Below the pieces are notes generated by a model. That model saw nothing but the letters and a program-made list of their open reading frames with translations, was not told where the DNA came from and ran no database searches. The translations under genes were made by a program, and so were the position numbers. A stretch of DNA of 64,000 bases from Flavobacteriaceae bacterium (lineage in GTDB: Bacteria > Bacteroidota > Bacteroidia > Flavobacteriales > Flavobacteriaceae): assembly GCA_027490305.1 (NCBI GenBank), contig JAIXYI010000051.1:21379-85378 (forward strand), read 5' to 3'. The number at the start of each line of letters is the position of its first letter. Positions within the stretch are counted from its first letter, which is position 1. This document shows, piece after piece, positions 53,816 to 62,761 of the stretch.

Positions 53816-55078
53816 ATGTCAGGAACCACTACCCGAAAAGGATTATTGTCGAATCTCACATTTCAGATTTTCATTGCCATGGTGGCCGGCGCCGCGGTGG
53901 GGATTTATCTTTTCGCCCATTTTTCGGAGGAGACCTGTAAAGACGCGAGTACGTATCTGAAACTACTCGCTACTATTTTCATTCGATTGGTGCAGATGAT
54001 TATCGCGCCATTGGTGTTCTCAACCTTGGTGGTGGGTATTGCAAAACTCGGCGACATCCGCTCTGTCGGACGGATCGGTGGTCGCGCATTAGCGTGGTTT
54101 TTTACCGCTTCTTTTCTGTCGTTGTTGATCGGGATGTTCTGGGTGAACACACTACAACCCGGTGCCGGATTGCAGATCGAAGGGGCAGGGAAGGAGGCAG
54201 TGGAGGAAATCGCCGGAACAACCGAATCGTTTTCCGCACAGACCTTCATCGAGCATATTTTTCCAAAAAGCGTCGTGCAGGCGATGGCAACAAATGAAAT
54301 CCTGCAGATTGTCATATTCGCGATTTTCTTCGGACTGGCTGCGGCCTCTTTGGGAAGTTATGCGAAACCCGTCATTGGCGTGCTCGAACGCCTGTCGCAC
54401 ATCATTTTGAAGATGGTAGGGTATGTGATGAAGTTCGCACCGTTGGGCGTGTTTGGTGCGATCGCCGGCGTATTTGCTGTTTTGGATGCGGGCACGCTTG
54501 TTAAGACGTATCTAACCTATCTCGGCTCTTTTCTCGTGGGCATTGCAACCCTGTGGGTACTGCTACTGGCCGTAGGAGCGCTGTTTCTCGGACGGCGTAT
54601 GGGCGATTTGCTCAAGCGAATTACATCGCCCATCGCAATCGCGTTTGGCACTACCAGCAGTGAGGCCGTGTTTCCAAAGTTAACAGAGGAATTGGAGCGA
54701 TTTGGGGTGAAAGAGCGAATCGTATCGTTCATGTTGCCCCTTGGCTATTCCTTTAACCTGGATGGCAGTATGATGTATATGACGTTCGCCAGTATCTTCA
54801 TCGCACAGGTCTACCATATTCATTTGGACCTTACAACGCAGTTGACCATGTTGTTTGTTTTGATGCTGACCAGTAAGGGAATAGCAGGCGTACCGCGTGC
54901 TAGCTTGGTCGTGGTGGCGGCTACTTGCGGCATGTTCGACATACCCGTGGAAGGTATTGCGCTGATTTTGCCTATTGACCATTTTTGCGATATGTTCCGC
55001 AGTGGAACAAACGTGCTGGGGAATGCATTGGCCACGTCTGTTATCGGAAAGTGGGAAGGAGAAGACAATCCAAATTGA
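53816..55078 (+). CDS. Dicarboxylate/amino acid:cation symporter (GltP/DctA family)
   Basis: A 420-residue transporter with eight helices and two re-entrant loops. The serine-rich AFGTTSSEAVFPKL is the first re-entrant hairpin, and GYSFNLDGSMMYMTFASIFIAQ and PIDHFCDMFRSGTNVLGNALA form the cation/substrate region. Glutamate/aspartate or C4-dicarboxylates are the likely substrates. The start could also be ATG 53792, overlapping aroC by 14 bases; I chose the second ATG. Co-transcription with aroC is likely. Confidence 0.88.
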   Translation: MSGTTTRKGLLSNLTFQIFIAMVAGAAVGIYLFAHFSEETCKDASTYLKLLATIFIRLVQMIIAPLVFSTLVVGIAKLGDIRSVGRIGGRALAWFFTASFLSLLIGMFWVNTLQPGAGLQIEGAGKEAVEEIAGTTESFSAQTFIEHIFPKSVVQAMATNEILQIVIFAIFFGLAAASLGSYAKPVIGVLERLSHIILKMVGYVMKFAPLGVFGAIAGVFAVLDAGTLVKTYLTYLGSFLVGIATLWVLLLAVGALFLGRRMGDLLKRITSPIAIAFGTTSSEAVFPKLTEELERFGVKERIVSFMLPLGYSFNLDGSMMYMTFASIFIAQVYHIHLDLTTQLTMLFVLMLTSKGIAGVPRASLVVVAATCGMFDIPVEGIALILPIDHFCDMFRSGTNVLGNALATSVIGKWEGEDNPN

Positions 55079-55149
55079 TGATAGTAGACAGAAAATAGCT
55101 GTAACCCCCATCATCACTACGCCAATTAACACAAATTAGCATAACGCGC

Positions 55150-55182
55150 TTGCGCGATGTAAGATATTTTTTTATAGTTTTA
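55150..55182 (+). promoter_or_regulatory. Candidate promoter of the T9SS adhesin gene
   Basis: TTG (55150-55152), 22 bases of spacer, and TAGTTTTA (55175-55182), a one-base mismatch to TAnnTTTG. Spacing is slightly long. Confidence 0.4.
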
Positions 55183-55209
55183 CGCAATAATTAAAAAAAC
55201 TATCTTTTC

Positions 55210-56817
55210 ATGAAAAAATTATTACTCAGCCTTTCTCTGCTAGGAGGTGTTTTCGCTGCATCTGCGCAGGTGGCATTTTCAGAGAATTTTGACGGAGCAT
55301 TTCCTCCGACAGGTTGGACTGTCGTTACAACGAATGTTGACGCTACCTGGGAGCAGGTGCTGGCAGCCGACGGTGCTCTCAACGGAGACGGATCTGCTTT
55401 CGTAAACTGGAGTGCTGACGGTGGTACGACTGCCGCAGGTCCTCAGGACGAAGCACTTGTCTCACCATCTTTTAGCCTTGTAGGTTACACTTCGGCGTTC
55501 CTGAAGTTTAACTTCTACACAAGCTACACGTACATGGTGTTGAACCCAAATGGTGATTTCACGGTTGAAGTTTCTACCAATGGCGGTACATCGTGGACAC
55601 AGGTTTTCCTTGAAGATGATTATTTGACCAGTACAGCCGACAACTATGTTGTAATCCCTGTAGAACTCAATATGTCTGCGTACCTCGGACAGGCAAACGT
55701 AAAACTTCGCTTCAAGTATGTTGCAGAAGATGCCGATGTCGTAATCTTTGACGACGTGATCGTCACTTCTTGTGCAGGCGTTTATGACCTTGCTCTTACT
55801 TCGTTGACAGATACAGGTTACGGCCTGTCTTGGACAACGGCTGCTGCTGGTGTTGACATCGAATACGGTACGCTTGGATTTACACAAGGAACAGGAACCT
55901 TGTCTTCTAACATCACTACCGGTACGTTCACAAGCCCAACACTGACACAAGCATCAGGTTATTCATTCTACATCAAAGCAAGCTGCGATACCGTATGGGA
56001 TGGACCTTACAATATTTACACACCGATGTCAGCTAACAACTACGCTACTCCTGATTACGGCTTCTCTTTCGAAGATCCGACACTTGCGTATGCCGGTTGG
56101 TCAGCACTTCGTGTAACAGCGAATACCGGTGCTATTTGGGGTATCATTGAAGGTGCCGATGCAGCTAACAACCCACTTGCACAGGATGGCGATGTGTACG
56201 CTCGCGCTGGTGCGTTCGGTACCGCTTCTAACTCGTATCTGTTTTCACGCGGACTTAACCTGACCGCAGCTACACCTTACACCATCACATACTACCGTCG
56301 TGAAGTAATCGGTGCCGGTAACGGTGGTGCGAACGCATTGGCACTTAAAGTAGGTACGGATAAAACCGATGCGGCTATGACTACGACACTTGCGGCTTCA
56401 ACCCAAGTGAATGAAACAGCTTGGACATTGAAAACAGCTAGCTTTACGCCGACTACAACCGGTGTTTACTACTTCGGTCTTCAGTACACGTGTACAGCTC
56501 AGGCTCAGGCAAACTTCGGTTGGGCAGCAGTAGACAACTTCTTCGTTGACAACACACTTTCAGTAGAGGATGATCTTATGGCTTCGTTCGCTGTAATGCC
56601 AAACCCTGCATCTGACGTTGTATCGATCCTGAACTCTAAGAATATTCCATTGAAAGCGATCACCGTGACCGACCTTAACGGACGTGTGGTGAAGAGAAAC
56701 CAATATTCTGACGTATTCACTGTTGATATGAATGTATCGGATCTTGCGACTGGTACCTACATCATGAACATCGAAACAGACCGTGGTGCTGTTACGAAGA
56801 AAATCGTGAAGAAATAA
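55210..56817 (+). CDS. Secreted adhesin-like protein with choice-of-anchor J domain and T9SS type A tail
   Basis: A 535-residue protein. The signal peptide ends FAASAQ (about 1-20). A jellyroll cleaved-adhesin/anchor J domain follows (about 22-190; FSENFDGAFPPTGW ... DEALVSPSF), a fibronectin-III-like segment (about 195-275), a second jellyroll (about 290-455) and the T9SS sorting tail (about 460-535; VMPNPASDVVSILN ... ATGTYIMNIETDRG). It uses T-ending codons (GGT, GCT, GTT, CTT) much more than its GC-rich neighbours, which suggests strong expression or transfer. Attachment or biofilm is the inferred role. Confidence 0.85.
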   Translation: MKKLLLSLSLLGGVFAASAQVAFSENFDGAFPPTGWTVVTTNVDATWEQVLAADGALNGDGSAFVNWSADGGTTAAGPQDEALVSPSFSLVGYTSAFLKFNFYTSYTYMVLNPNGDFTVEVSTNGGTSWTQVFLEDDYLTSTADNYVVIPVELNMSAYLGQANVKLRFKYVAEDADVVIFDDVIVTSCAGVYDLALTSLTDTGYGLSWTTAAAGVDIEYGTLGFTQGTGTLSSNITTGTFTSPTLTQASGYSFYIKASCDTVWDGPYNIYTPMSANNYATPDYGFSFEDPTLAYAGWSALRVTANTGAIWGIIEGADAANNPLAQDGDVYARAGAFGTASNSYLFSRGLNLTAATPYTITYYRREVIGAGNGGANALALKVGTDKTDAAMTTTLAASTQVNETAWTLKTASFTPTTTGVYYFGLQYTCTAQAQANFGWAAVDNFFVDNTLSVEDDLMASFAVMPNPASDVVSILNSKNIPLKAITVTDLNGRVVKRNQYSDVFTVDMNVSDLATGTYIMNIETDRGAVTKKIVKK

Positions 56818-56838
56818 TCGTTTATACGATATAATAAG

Positions 56839-56866
56839 AAGGCTCCCAATCGGGAGCCTTTTTTTA
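56839..56866 (+). terminator. Terminator after the T9SS adhesin gene
   Basis: AAGGCTCCC (56839-56847) pairs with GGGAGCCTT (56852-56860), loop AATC, then seven Ts. It overlaps the end of the converging DCC gene. Confidence 0.88.
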
Positions 56867-57277
56867 TATCAGGAATTTGGAAGCTGTCTCCGGAGTGGGG
56901 ATCATGCAGGCGTCTTTCTTACCGTACCACCGATACCGGTTTCGCGCCACCCAGTCGTAGAGGCTGTCACGAATACCCGTTGGCAGCAACTTGAAAACGG
57001 TCGCTAACGTATATACGCCACCCAGACTTTTTGCCATCTCCAACGCCGCAGACGAACGCAGGTAAAACGCTTTTCCGGGCTCATACAACACGATGCTGTC
57101 TACACGTGTCGGATCGATACTAATGCGGGATAGAATAGCTTCACCGACTTCTGATTGGAGTGAGGCAAAGCGGAAAACGTCTTTTTTGTCATGTCGAATC
57201 AGGAACTGTACCGTGCCGTCGCAGAGGTTGCAGACACCGTCAAAGAGCACGATCTTTTTGTTTTGGGGCAGTTCCAT
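56864..57277 (-). CDS. DCC family thiol-disulfide oxidoreductase-like protein (DUF393)
   Basis: A 137-residue protein. FDGVCNLCDGTVQFLI contains C16-x-x-C19 and the acidic D13 that name the DCC family; WVARNRYRWYGKKDAC is the conserved C-terminal part. Redox activity is assumed from the CxxC but not shown for this group. It lies 23 bases after mutS2 on the same strand. Confidence 0.85.
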   Translation of the reverse strand: MELPQNKKIVLFDGVCNLCDGTVQFLIRHDKKDVFRFASLQSEVGEAILSRISIDPTRVDSIVLYEPGKAFYLRSSAALEMAKSLGGVYTLATVFKLLPTGIRDSLYDWVARNRYRWYGKKDACMIPTPETASKFLI

Positions 57278-57300
57278 AGTAATGATGCAGTCGGGACGAT

Positions 57301-59457
57301 TTATCCGACGAATTCCAGTGTGTCAAGACTCACGGTCGAGGTGAAAATGCCGTAGTTGACCACCGCCTTGTTCTTTTCGATTTTGTCAATGGTGCCGATC
57401 GAACGACCATCCTGCATGCGCACGCGGTCGCCCACTTTCAAAACGGGCTTCGGCTTTGCAGCCGGTTGCGCTTTCTGTTTCTTCTCCTTCTTTTCCTTGC
57501 GGATTTCTTCGACCTTGACCTCGACTTCTTTTATGATCTGTTTCTGTACGGCTTCTTTCTCTTTCTTCTCCTTCGGCGCCACTTTCTTCCGTTTTGAACT
57601 CTCGATTTCCAGCAATTTCAGGAATTCACCAATGGCTTCCTTGCGGTTTTTGTTGTCGGTATAACGATCGGTAATCTCATCGATTTTTTGTCCGAGGTAA
57701 ATGCGCTTTTGGTTGGCATCGTAGAGTTCCTGGTAGTTCTCGAGTTTCTGCTTGATGCGCTCGTTGATGTCTTGCATGCGGCGACTTTCCTCGCGCGCCT
57801 TTATCTCTTCTTCCTTTAGTGTTTGTGAGGTTTTCTCGAGTTTGGAACGTTCTTTCTGGAGCGTGGCAATGGTTTTGTCGAAACGAACCTTACCGGTTTC
57901 GATCTTCTTTTTTGCCCGATTGATGAGTCCGAACGGGATGCCGTTTTTCTGCGCGACTTCAAACGTAAACGAACTACCCGCCTGACCGAGCACGAGCTTG
58001 AACATCGGCTCTAACGACTTTTCATCGAAAAGCATGTTGGCGTTGACGGCATTGGGTAGCTCGTTCGCCAGCATCTTAAGATTGGAGTAGTGGGTCGTAA
58101 TGATACCGAAAGCACCACGGTGGTAGAACTCTTCAAGAAAAATCTCCGCCAAGGCACCGCCCAATTCCGGATCGGAACCCGTTCCGAATTCGTCAATCAG
58201 GAACAAAGTATTAGCGTTGCACTTCTTGAGGAAGTAGTTCATGTTCTTAAGTCGGTAACTATACGTACTTAGATGATTTTCAATTGATTGATTGTCGCCA
58301 ATATCAGTCAGGATGCGATCGAAAAGGAAGGTGGAACTCCGTTCGTGTACGGGAATCAGCATCCCGGATTGCAGCATGAGTTGCAGCAACCCCACCGTTT
58401 TTAAGGCGATGGTCTTTCCGCCGGCATTCGGCCCGGAAATAACGATGATACGTCGGTCGTCGGTGAGTTCGAGTGTTTGCGGATAGGTAGGTTGGTTCTT
58501 GGCCGCGTTGGTTTGGTAGAGGATGGGATGGAACGCCTCTCGCAAGAACACGCGACGCTCGTTGTTCAACTCGGGAAGCAAACCGTTGATGCGACGGGCG
58601 TACTTAGCCTTGGCCGCTACGACGTCAATATCGGAAAGGAATTGTTGGTAATCCGATAGCAGCGGCGCAAACGGACGGATACGGTTGGCCAACGCCTTCA
58701 AAATCCGCGTCACTTCTTCCTGCTCTTCGAACTCGAGGTTGGCCAGTTCACGTGAAAAACGAAGCGTGGCTTCCGGCTCGATAAACGCAATGCTACCGGT
58801 TTTGGAGGTGCCCATTACCGAGCCTTTTACTTTGCGTCGGTACATCGATAAAACAGCCAAAACCCGTCGGTTCTGCACGAAACTCTCTTTGATTTCATCG
58901 AGATAGCCGAGGCCATTGTATTGCGCAAGGGCCACCGCAAAACTTTGGTTGACTTTGCTGCGTACCTGGTTCATTTGGCGGCGCAGGTCGATCAGGACGG
59001 GCGAGGCATCGTCGCGCACTTCTCCGTATTTGTCGAGTACGGCTTCGATGAACTTCGAAATGTCTTTATTGAATTCGACCTGTTCGCCCCGTTTCGACAG
59101 TTCCGGATAGTAATCGCTGAACTTCTTTAGGTATTGCAACATTTGCAGCGTCGTTTCCGACAACGCCAGTATCTTCCGGAAGCTGCCCGTTTCAAGGAAA
59201 CTGTTTTCAATCGCCAGTAATTTCAGTTCGTGGTCGATTGATTCGAAGCCGTGGTTAGGGAGCGCGTTGTTGTTTTGGAACGACGACACATACTCCGACG
59301 TTTGGCGGAGCGCGGCCATCAGTACCTCCCGATTCGCGATAGGTGCAATGGCCAGCGCCTTTTCGCGTCCGAGGTCGGTGTTGCAATGGTTCGCGACGGT
59401 TTCCAAAACGGTCGGGAATTGCAAGTCTTGTAGGGTTTTTTCGGTGATTCCGAGCAT
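57301..59457 (-). CDS. mutS2: MutS2 family protein without Smr domain
   Basis: A 718-residue MutS-like ATPase. ISGPNAGGKTIALKTVGLL is the Walker A, ENHLSTYSYRLKNM and LFLIDEFGTGSDPELGGALAE follow with the Walker B, then long coiled-coil and Lys/Glu-rich region (about 510-655). It ends in a KOW/SH3-like module (VGDRVRMQDGRSIGTIDKIEK), where B. subtilis MutS2 would continue into the Smr nuclease. In known MutS2 proteins the ATPase acts in recombination control or ribosome collision rescue, and Smr cuts nucleic acid. This version likely lacks that cut. Confidence 0.9.
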   Translation of the reverse strand: MLGITEKTLQDLQFPTVLETVANHCNTDLGREKALAIAPIANREVLMAALRQTSEYVSSFQNNNALPNHGFESIDHELKLLAIENSFLETGSFRKILALSETTLQMLQYLKKFSDYYPELSKRGEQVEFNKDISKFIEAVLDKYGEVRDDASPVLIDLRRQMNQVRSKVNQSFAVALAQYNGLGYLDEIKESFVQNRRVLAVLSMYRRKVKGSVMGTSKTGSIAFIEPEATLRFSRELANLEFEEQEEVTRILKALANRIRPFAPLLSDYQQFLSDIDVVAAKAKYARRINGLLPELNNERRVFLREAFHPILYQTNAAKNQPTYPQTLELTDDRRIIVISGPNAGGKTIALKTVGLLQLMLQSGMLIPVHERSSTFLFDRILTDIGDNQSIENHLSTYSYRLKNMNYFLKKCNANTLFLIDEFGTGSDPELGGALAEIFLEEFYHRGAFGIITTHYSNLKMLANELPNAVNANMLFDEKSLEPMFKLVLGQAGSSFTFEVAQKNGIPFGLINRAKKKIETGKVRFDKTIATLQKERSKLEKTSQTLKEEEIKAREESRRMQDINERIKQKLENYQELYDANQKRIYLGQKIDEITDRYTDNKNRKEAIGEFLKLLEIESSKRKKVAPKEKKEKEAVQKQIIKEVEVKVEEIRKEKKEKKQKAQPAAKPKPVLKVGDRVRMQDGRSIGTIDKIEKNKAVVNYGIFTSTVSLDTLEFVG

Positions 59458-59482
59458 TCTTTCTCTATAGCATGGTAGCTTA

Positions 59483-59490
59483 CAAATTTA
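59483..59490 (-). promoter_or_regulatory. -7 box of the mutS2 promoter
   Basis: The minus strand reads TAAATTTG, a match to TAnnTTTG, 25 bases before the mutS2 ATG. Confidence 0.6.
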
Positions 59491-59534
59491 CGCAAAAACC
59501 CCGGATGCCCGTTGCATCGCCCTCGTGGCAGACG

Positions 59535-59542
59535 TATCTTTG
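59535..59542 (+). promoter_or_regulatory. -7 box of the ung promoter
   Basis: TATCTTTG matches TAnnTTTG and ends 14 bases before ATG 59557. It makes the upstream in-frame ATG at 59512 unlikely. Confidence 0.6.
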
Positions 59543-59556
59543 GGCAAAAAAGAACG

Positions 59557-60222
59557 ATGGGCGCACCGCTGCACAAATCATGGACGGAAGTTGTGGGAAA
59601 TGAGTTCTCTAAACCCTACTTCCAGGAGTTGATGGCCTTTGTTAAAGAGGAGTATGAGACGCAGGTGGTGTATCCGCCCAAACCCTTGATTTTTGCCGCG
59701 TTCAACCGCACACCGTTTGAGAACGTAAAGGTGGTGGTAATTGGGCAGGATCCGTATCATGGGCGCGGACAGGCGCACGGTTTGTCTTTTTCGGTTTGTG
59801 AGGGCGTGCCGTTTCCGCCGTCGTTGCGGAACATTTTGGCGGAGATCCAGCAGGATGTGGGGAAACCGTTGCCGGCGAACGGCGACCTGACCCGTTGGGC
59901 CGATCAGGGTGTATTGATGCTCAATGCGGTGCTGACCGTGCGGGAAGGACTGCCGGCGAGTCACCAGAAAAAAGGATGGGAACAGTTTACCGACGCCGTC
60001 ATCCAGGCGATTTCCGACCGGAAGGAGCATGTGGTCTTTTTGCTGTGGGGTTCGTATGCACAGCAGAAGGGGAAGAATATTGATGTGACGAAGCATCTCG
60101 TACTCAAGTGCGGGCACCCGTCGCCGATGAGCGCCAACCAGGGATTATGGTTTGGCAACCGGCATTTCAGCAAAACCAATGTGTATTTAGAATCAAAGGG
60201 AAAAACCGCTATCGACTGGTAG
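59557..60222 (+). CDS. ung: Uracil-DNA glycosylase
   Basis: A 221-residue family-1 UDG that removes uracil from DNA. D65 in IGQDPYHG is the water-activating residue, and H187 in HPSPMSA with the leucine loop completes the site; GLPASHQKKGW and FLLWGSYAQQKG are family segments. The start at 59557 (MGAPLHKSW) fits the family length and the promoter. It is divergent from mutS2, 99 bases apart, so both repair genes share the intergenic region. Confidence 0.96.
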   Translation: MGAPLHKSWTEVVGNEFSKPYFQELMAFVKEEYETQVVYPPKPLIFAAFNRTPFENVKVVVIGQDPYHGRGQAHGLSFSVCEGVPFPPSLRNILAEIQQDVGKPLPANGDLTRWADQGVLMLNAVLTVREGLPASHQKKGWEQFTDAVIQAISDRKEHVVFLLWGSYAQQKGKNIDVTKHLVLKCGHPSPMSANQGLWFGNRHFSKTNVYLESKGKTAIDW

Positions 60223-60270
60223 CGTTCCCAACAGCCGTCGCCAATAGTTGGTAGCGGGAACAAACGCGCC

Positions 60271-60400
60271 CGGCGTGCGCGAGGGATAGAAGCGGCAGCC
60301 TTTTTGCCTTATAAGGGGAAGGAAGATACAGCGCCCGTTATAGCCTGAAGGTTGTGGGGATGTACCCGGCAAAAAGCTAGAGCGTATAGCCCGGCCCCGC
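60271..60400 (+). ncRNA. GC-rich flavobacterial intergenic element (copy B), possibly Flavo-1-like RNA
   Basis: Starting GCGCGAGGGATAGAAGCGGC, this block has GCCTTTTTGCC paired with GGCAAAAAGC (60300-60380) and ends in AGCGTATAGCCCGGCC. The order of elements matches copy A at 12259-12406. It lies between ung and the transglutaminase-like gene, in DNA without an open frame of note. Confidence 0.5.
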
Positions 60401-60437
60401 GCGCTGGCCGATGCGGTGGCAGGGGAGGCGCCCCCAA

Positions 60438-61388
60438 TTAATACAATGTCAACGCCCCGAGGATTTCTTCTGACATGAACGGGCCGCCCGGATAGCGCGC
60501 GGTATAGTCGAGGTTGAGCCACACCTGGCCGCGTTCGTCGATGTGGTAATGCAGTTTGTCTTTTCCGATCTCTTTTTTGAACAGCACTTCTTTGATGAGG
60601 AAGTTGGCGTTGTCGAGGTTGTGCAGGTTGCCGATCAGCATTTCGGGGTAGATGTGGTCGCTAGTGCTGATAAGGCGTGGCGTGCCTCCGATGGCGGCGA
60701 TGCAGGCGGCCATGAAGATGGCGTGGTCGTCGCAGTCACCTGAAAAATGCTCGACCGTTTCGCTGGCGTCTGCGATGTATTCGTGTGAGCGCGGGTCGTT
60801 GACATAGTGCCAGCGGTCGCGGACTTCCTTGAAAATGGAGAAACACTGGATCATGCGGCGGTAGTCGCCATAGCCTTTCATTTCAGAGAAGTTCTTGGTG
60901 GCGGCGGTCACGGCGAAGTTCCGCACTTTGGGATCGTTGTAGTCGATGGCGGCAATGATCTTCGACTTGTTGGGAAAGGGGAGGAGCTTGGCCAGCACAA
61001 CATCCTGTGGGTAGGGATCGTCCGCCATGGTATAGATCATCGAACGGTAGTCTTCGGCCACGCTGGAAAAGCCGTAGTCACTGAAGAGCGTGCCGTAAAG
61101 CAACGCGATGGCATAGAGGATGAGGCAGATGATGATGATGCGCCGGAGCAACCGCAGTAGGAAGATGATGGCGGCGGCGATGCCGAGGAAGAGGAAAATT
61201 CGGTCGATGTGGTAGTCCCAACCCGGATTAATAAACGCCTGGTCCGCGATCAGGAACACCGGGATGGCGATCAGGATGCCCATGAGGGCAATGATGATCA
61301 TGTCCCAGGGCGATTTGATCCTGAGGCGTTCACGCCATTTCCGTGACGTGGCCGGAAGGGTTTTTATTCGCTGCCAAAATGGGGACAT
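60438..61388 (-). CDS. Membrane protein with transglutaminase-like domain
   Basis: A 316-residue protein with three membrane helices (about 30-50, 62-80, 83-101) and a soluble transglutaminase/papain-like domain (about 170-310): C219 in FSGDCDDHAIF, H282 in LHYHIDERG and D294 in NLDY form a plausible triad. In bacteria such proteins act as proteases or cross-linkers; the substrate is unknown. It directly abuts the substrate-binding gene on the same strand. Confidence 0.75.
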   Translation of the reverse strand: MSPFWQRIKTLPATSRKWRERLRIKSPWDMIIIALMGILIAIPVFLIADQAFINPGWDYHIDRIFLFLGIAAAIIFLLRLLRRIIIICLILYAIALLYGTLFSDYGFSSVAEDYRSMIYTMADDPYPQDVVLAKLLPFPNKSKIIAAIDYNDPKVRNFAVTAATKNFSEMKGYGDYRRMIQCFSIFKEVRDRWHYVNDPRSHEYIADASETVEHFSGDCDDHAIFMAACIAAIGGTPRLISTSDHIYPEMLIGNLHNLDNANFLIKEVLFKKEIGKDKLHYHIDERGQVWLNLDYTARYPGGPFMSEEILGALTLY

Positions 61389-62237
61389 TCAGGGCCAGGC
61401 TATTTTCGTAAAGGTACCCAATTCAGGGACGACCGAAAGTTTCCACAATTTAATTTGGACATTGTTTAACATTTCCTCGGTAAAGGGCTTCTGCGACCAT
61501 TGGGTGAGGGAGAGCCATTCGCGGATATCCTCGATTTTCTGGTGGAAGCGCTCGGCGAGAAGTTCGTCGATGCCGGGGATTTCCTTAAAGGTTTTGGTAA
61601 CGTCGTTGATGGTGGCGAGCAACGTGCAGATGGCGTCCGGATCGTTTTCAAGCCACTCCTCGCGCACGGCGATGACAAAGCAGGGCCAGGGTGTCGGGCA
61701 ATCGCCGAGGCGACGGAAGGTGCCGTTGTCGACCAGCGGTTTGGTCATGAAGCGTTCCCACATGAAGTAGTCGGCGCGGCCGTCTTTGAGGGCTTCTACG
61801 GCACCGTAGATGGTGTGTACGGTTTCAAAGGTCAGCGATTCGGGGTCCCAGCCGCGTTGGTCGGCGTTGACATAGGCCATGAGTTGCGAACCCGATCCGG
61901 GGCGGCTGATGGCGGCTTTCTTACCTTCGAGTTGGGTGATGCACTGGAAATCGGACCCGTAGGCGACGTGTATGCCCCAAATGAGAGGCGACTGCACATA
62001 AATCTGCACAATGCGGGACGGATTGCCGGCGATGATGTCTTTGATGATGCCTTCGGTGAGGATGACGGCCACGTCGGTATCACCATCACGCAGCATCTGG
62101 CACATTTTTCCGGTTCCTTCCGGCACGTCGGTCCATTGCAGGTCAAGGCCTTTGGCGGAAAAAAGCCCTTCTGAAATGGCTTTGTACCAGGGGAGGTTGA
62201 AGTGCTCGGGCACACCGGCAATCTTGATCGTTTTCAT
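61389..62237 (-). CDS. Periplasmic-binding-fold protein (SsuA/THI5-like) lacking a signal peptide
   Basis: The 282-residue protein has the type-II solute-binding fold (IAGVPEHFNLPWYKAISEGLFSAKGLDLQW ... GGSQ-like and ADYFMWERFM). ABC-type relatives bind sulfonates, taurine or hydroxymethylpyrimidine precursors. No signal peptide is visible and no permease or ATPase lies near. So it could act in the cytoplasm, for example in binding or sensing. ATGA overlap with the GNAT gene suggests co-translation. Confidence 0.72.
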   Translation of the reverse strand: MKTIKIAGVPEHFNLPWYKAISEGLFSAKGLDLQWTDVPEGTGKMCQMLRDGDTDVAVILTEGIIKDIIAGNPSRIVQIYVQSPLIWGIHVAYGSDFQCITQLEGKKAAISRPGSGSQLMAYVNADQRGWDPESLTFETVHTIYGAVEALKDGRADYFMWERFMTKPLVDNGTFRRLGDCPTPWPCFVIAVREEWLENDPDAICTLLATINDVTKTFKEIPGIDELLAERFHQKIEDIREWLSLTQWSQKPFTEEMLNNVQIKLWKLSVVPELGTFTKIAWP

Positions 62238-62761
62238 AGGTAAGGGTTGGTTAGACGGTACCAGTTGCAGGGAAGTCCGTCGTGTTCATATTGCCCGTCC
62301 CGCACCATCCCGATTTTCTGTAGAATAGTGTTCGAGCCGGTGTTGTCGACATGAGCGGAGGCGTACAATGCAGGGACTTTCATCACCGAAAAGGCATGAT
62401 CCCGCCAGGCGAGGGCCGCTTCGGAGGCATAACCTTTTCTCCAGTGTGCTTCCTGCAAACGGTAGCCGATATCGTAGTAGTCTACGTGGTGGTTTTCAGG
62501 CTCGGTAACGAATTTGAGTCCGGCCCAGCCGATGAAGGTATTGGTATCTTTCAACAAGACGGCAAACCGCCCGATGCCGTGGGCAGCGTATTGGCGTTGG
62601 ATCGAGGCAATGATTTCCTCGCACTGCGCCAGCGATGTAACCGGTTGGTTTCCTAAGTAGCGGTGCACATTCGGGTTGCGGTCCAGTTCGAACAAGCCTT
62701 CGGCATCTGCTGCCTCGAACGGACGCATATACAGTCGGTCGGTTTCGAGCAGGCGGGTCAT
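62234..62761 (-). CDS. GNAT family N-acetyltransferase (RimJ/RimL-like)
   Basis: A 175-residue acyltransferase. LETDRLYMRPFEAADAEGLFEL starts the domain, and IGYRLQEAHWRKGYASEAALAWRDHAF is the acetyl-CoA binding region (about 95-125) with the Q/R-x-x-G-x-A pattern RKGYASEA. The substrate cannot be told. Its start overlaps the nucleoside phosphorylase stop (TAATG), and its end overlaps the next gene. Confidence 0.85.
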   Translation of the reverse strand: MTRLLETDRLYMRPFEAADAEGLFELDRNPNVHRYLGNQPVTSLAQCEEIIASIQRQYAAHGIGRFAVLLKDTNTFIGWAGLKFVTEPENHHVDYYDIGYRLQEAHWRKGYASEAALAWRDHAFSVMKVPALYASAHVDNTGSNTILQKIGMVRDGQYEHDGLPCNWYRLTNPYL

